A DNA stretch of 64,000 bases, taken from assembly GCF_000178855.1 (NCBI RefSeq), contig NZ_ADVG01000005.1, forward strand, positions 434,001-498,000, in the 5' to 3' direction. A model generated the notes under the pieces. The model had not been told where the DNA came from. It worked only from the letters and a program-made list of their open reading frames with translations, and made no database searches. The DNA comes from Ktedonobacter racemifer DSM 44963. Its GTDB lineage: Bacteria; Chloroflexota; Ktedonobacteria; Ktedonobacterales; Ktedonobacteraceae. This document shows positions 62,752-64,000 of the stretch, piece by piece. Positions within the stretch are counted from its first letter, which is position 1. Each line of letters begins with the position of its first letter. The translations under genes and the position numbers were made by a program.

Positions 62752-64000
62752 TTAGCGCCAGGCGACAGAAAGCATCTCGGGCGTAATGGCCCGAGCCGGG
62801 TTTGAGACAACAATGGTTCGCTCATCTTCCGCGCTCATATCAAAGTAATTGTCACTAAAATGCGTTTGCTCATCCGCGATGCTAAGATAGACGAAGTAAG
62901 CATAAGAAGACGCATGTATGTTCACCTGCATTTCGTGCTCACTCTGTGAGGTTATGGTAAACTCCAAGGCAGCCGGAGAACGCTCCAGATCCTTGACGGC
63001 AGTGAAGAAGTGGCGGTTGGCGGGAAACTGCTCTTGTTGGGAACGCACCAGGAGATAGTGCCTGGCAGAAGCAGCGCCGTGCAAGATGTCCGACTGCCAG
63101 ACTGGCTGACTTCCATTAGCTGGGATATGGACTTGCAGTGCTTCTTCCCGGAGGACACCCTTGTCAAAAGAACCATACTGGATCACCACCGTGTCGTTAA
63201 GCTCACACTGCGTATCGTTGGTCAGCCAGAGTTCGACCGTTCCATCTGTCAGAGCTTGGAAAGAGGCCAGGACTGGCGCGTATGCTCGCCGGACATAGTA
63301 ATAGCTGGCTTTGCCAAAGCCATAATAGTCGAGGATACTCCAGCTAAAGCCTGGCCAACAGTCATTCAACTGCCAGATCAGCGAGCCAGAACAGTGAGGT
63401 TTGCGCCGGCGGAAGTGCTCGATGCCAAATTTCAGTCCCTCGGCCTGAGCGATCATGCTGAAATCGATATATTCTTCCAGGTTCTGCGGCAGACCAGTGA
63501 CCGATGACATCAACAGATCTCCCTTATTTTTTGGGTTGTCTTTATTGTGATGATCGATCGAGGGGCTGTGATGATAGAGCTGATCCGGTGGAATGACTCG
63601 GCGCAGCGTCTCAGCTACGGGGGAGGCATGCATGCCAAATTCGCTGACAAAGCGGGCTCTATCTTCCGCGTAATGCACAAACGAGACGGCCTCCGGCGTC
63701 GGCTGGAGGAAAAGTGCGGGCGCCTCGGACGTCTGGGCTGGCGGATTGTCGGCATCAGGCAGCGGAAAGCCGTGCCAGACATGCCAATCGTGATAATCTC
63801 CTTCCAGCATTCCGTTTCCGAACGGGCTGCCCGGCCAGTAGGGGGTATGTCCATCATTTGCCTGGACAGTGTGAGGCATGATTTCGTCGTAGTAGAGCGT
63901 GCCAGACAGAGGAGGCAGACCCGGAATGGACGAGCTCAGCATCTGATGAATCATCTGCGATTCATTGTTGCCGCACCAGAGGGCCATGCTGGGATGATTG
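62752..64000 (-). CDS. Glycoside hydrolase family 2 beta-mannosidase, C-terminal part
   Basis: The gene starts beyond the window; the frame is open to base 64000. About 415 residues are visible. The first contain the acid/base region NHPSMALWCGNNE and later the nucleophile in RFVSEFGMHA, followed by WQLNDCWPGFSWSILDYYG, all typical of GH2 beta-mannosidases. The C-terminus is a beta-sandwich domain. The enzyme removes mannose from beta-mannosides. No signal peptide can be judged. It precedes a sugar-type MFS gene in the same direction, forming a mannoside-use operon. Confidence 0.93.
   Translation of the reverse strand, partial: NHPSMALWCGNNESQMIHQMLSSSIPGLPPLSGTLYYDEIMPHTVQANDGHTPYWPGSPFGNGMLEGDYHDWHVWHGFPLPDADNPPAQTSEAPALFLQPTPEAVSFVHYAEDRARFVSEFGMHASPVAETLRRVIPPDQLYHHSPSIDHHNKDNPKNKGDLLMSSVTGLPQNLEEYIDFSMIAQAEGLKFGIEHFRRRKPHCSGSLIWQLNDCWPGFSWSILDYYGFGKASYYYVRRAYAPVLASFQALTDGTVELWLTNDTQCELNDTVVIQYGSFDKGVLREEALQVHIPANGSQPVWQSDILHGAASARHYLLVRSQQEQFPANRHFFTAVKDLERSPAALEFTITSQSEHEMQVNIHASSYAYFVYLSIADEQTHFSDNYFDMSAEDERTIVVSNPARAITPEMLSVAWR

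Noticed and set aside
1..64000. tRNA or rRNA genes
   Set aside because: I saw no cloverleaf with a TTCRA arm and CCA-like end and no conserved rRNA segment while reading; a covariance scan was not possible.

Overview
The window looks like part of a large, repeat-rich genome of a filamentous, actinomycete-like Chloroflexota bacterium of the Ktedonobacteria type. This is inferred from content, not from a marker gene: STAND ATPases and Hanks-type kinases fused to double WD40 propellers, FHA proteins, DUF302 proteins, many tnpB elements, an IscB and an LtrA-type group II intron, at moderate GC. I saw no rRNA, tRNA or CRISPR array.

Layout. 0-3 kb: end of an asparagine synthetase, a mini-ORF, and a deletion-derived copy of a TetR-to-MDR-oxidoreductase locus whose fuller version lies at 34.8-39.0 kb. 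3.4-6 kb: a LuxC-like acyl reductase and a LuxE/EhpF-like acid-activating enzyme, overlapping by one base. 6.2-11.4 kb: PAS-GAF histidine kinase, GH65 glycoside phosphorylase, a ferredoxin relic, and a DUF302 protein. 11.4-14.4 kb: a tnpB element with a divergent ribbon-helix-helix gene; an IS50-like IS4 element sits in its terminal hairpin. 14.6-19.5 kb: esterase relic, DHA2-type drug exporter, F420-reductase-like relic, an unknown protein, an SDR, and an HxlR regulator separated from the SDR by a 59-nt perfect palindrome. 19.7-26 kb: tnpB, group II intron with a tandem 5' fragment, and an intact IscB with a likely upstream omegaRNA. 26-33 kb: alpha/beta hydrolase, tautomerase, a 1223-aa XRE-STAND-WD40 protein, a membrane protein, and a histidine-kinase pseudogene. 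33.3-34.6 kb: IS630 element with an A7 frameshift site. 34.7-39.1 kb: TetR regulator with two matching operators, NmrA relic, DUF302, a Fe-S gene with an in-frame amber codon, and MDR oxidoreductase. 39-49 kb: a degraded zone with GNAT, GYD protein, orphan osmoprotectant-binding lipoprotein, IS4 relic, frameshifted tnpB, class II aldolase, a response regulator cut by an IS end, and a decayed DUF3102 gene.

49.2-58.9 kb is the most coherent block: FHA-winged-helix regulator, kinase with two seven-bladed WD40 propellers, FHA-zinc-ribbon kinase, PP2C phosphatase, a third kinase broken by frameshifts, and an ADP-ribosylglycohydrolase, all on the + strand. It reads as a phospho-signalling island with writers, readers and an eraser, next to an ADP-ribose-removing enzyme.

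58.9-61.3 kb: an IS630-type transposase gene split by a tnpB element at a junction that can be read to the base. 61.4-64 kb: an MFS sugar-type transporter and the C-terminal part of a GH2 beta-mannosidase, which suggests glycan use together with the GH65 enzyme.

About a third of the coding content is mobile or decayed. Many gene relics keep recognisable paralogues in the same window, so duplication and deletion history can be read directly.
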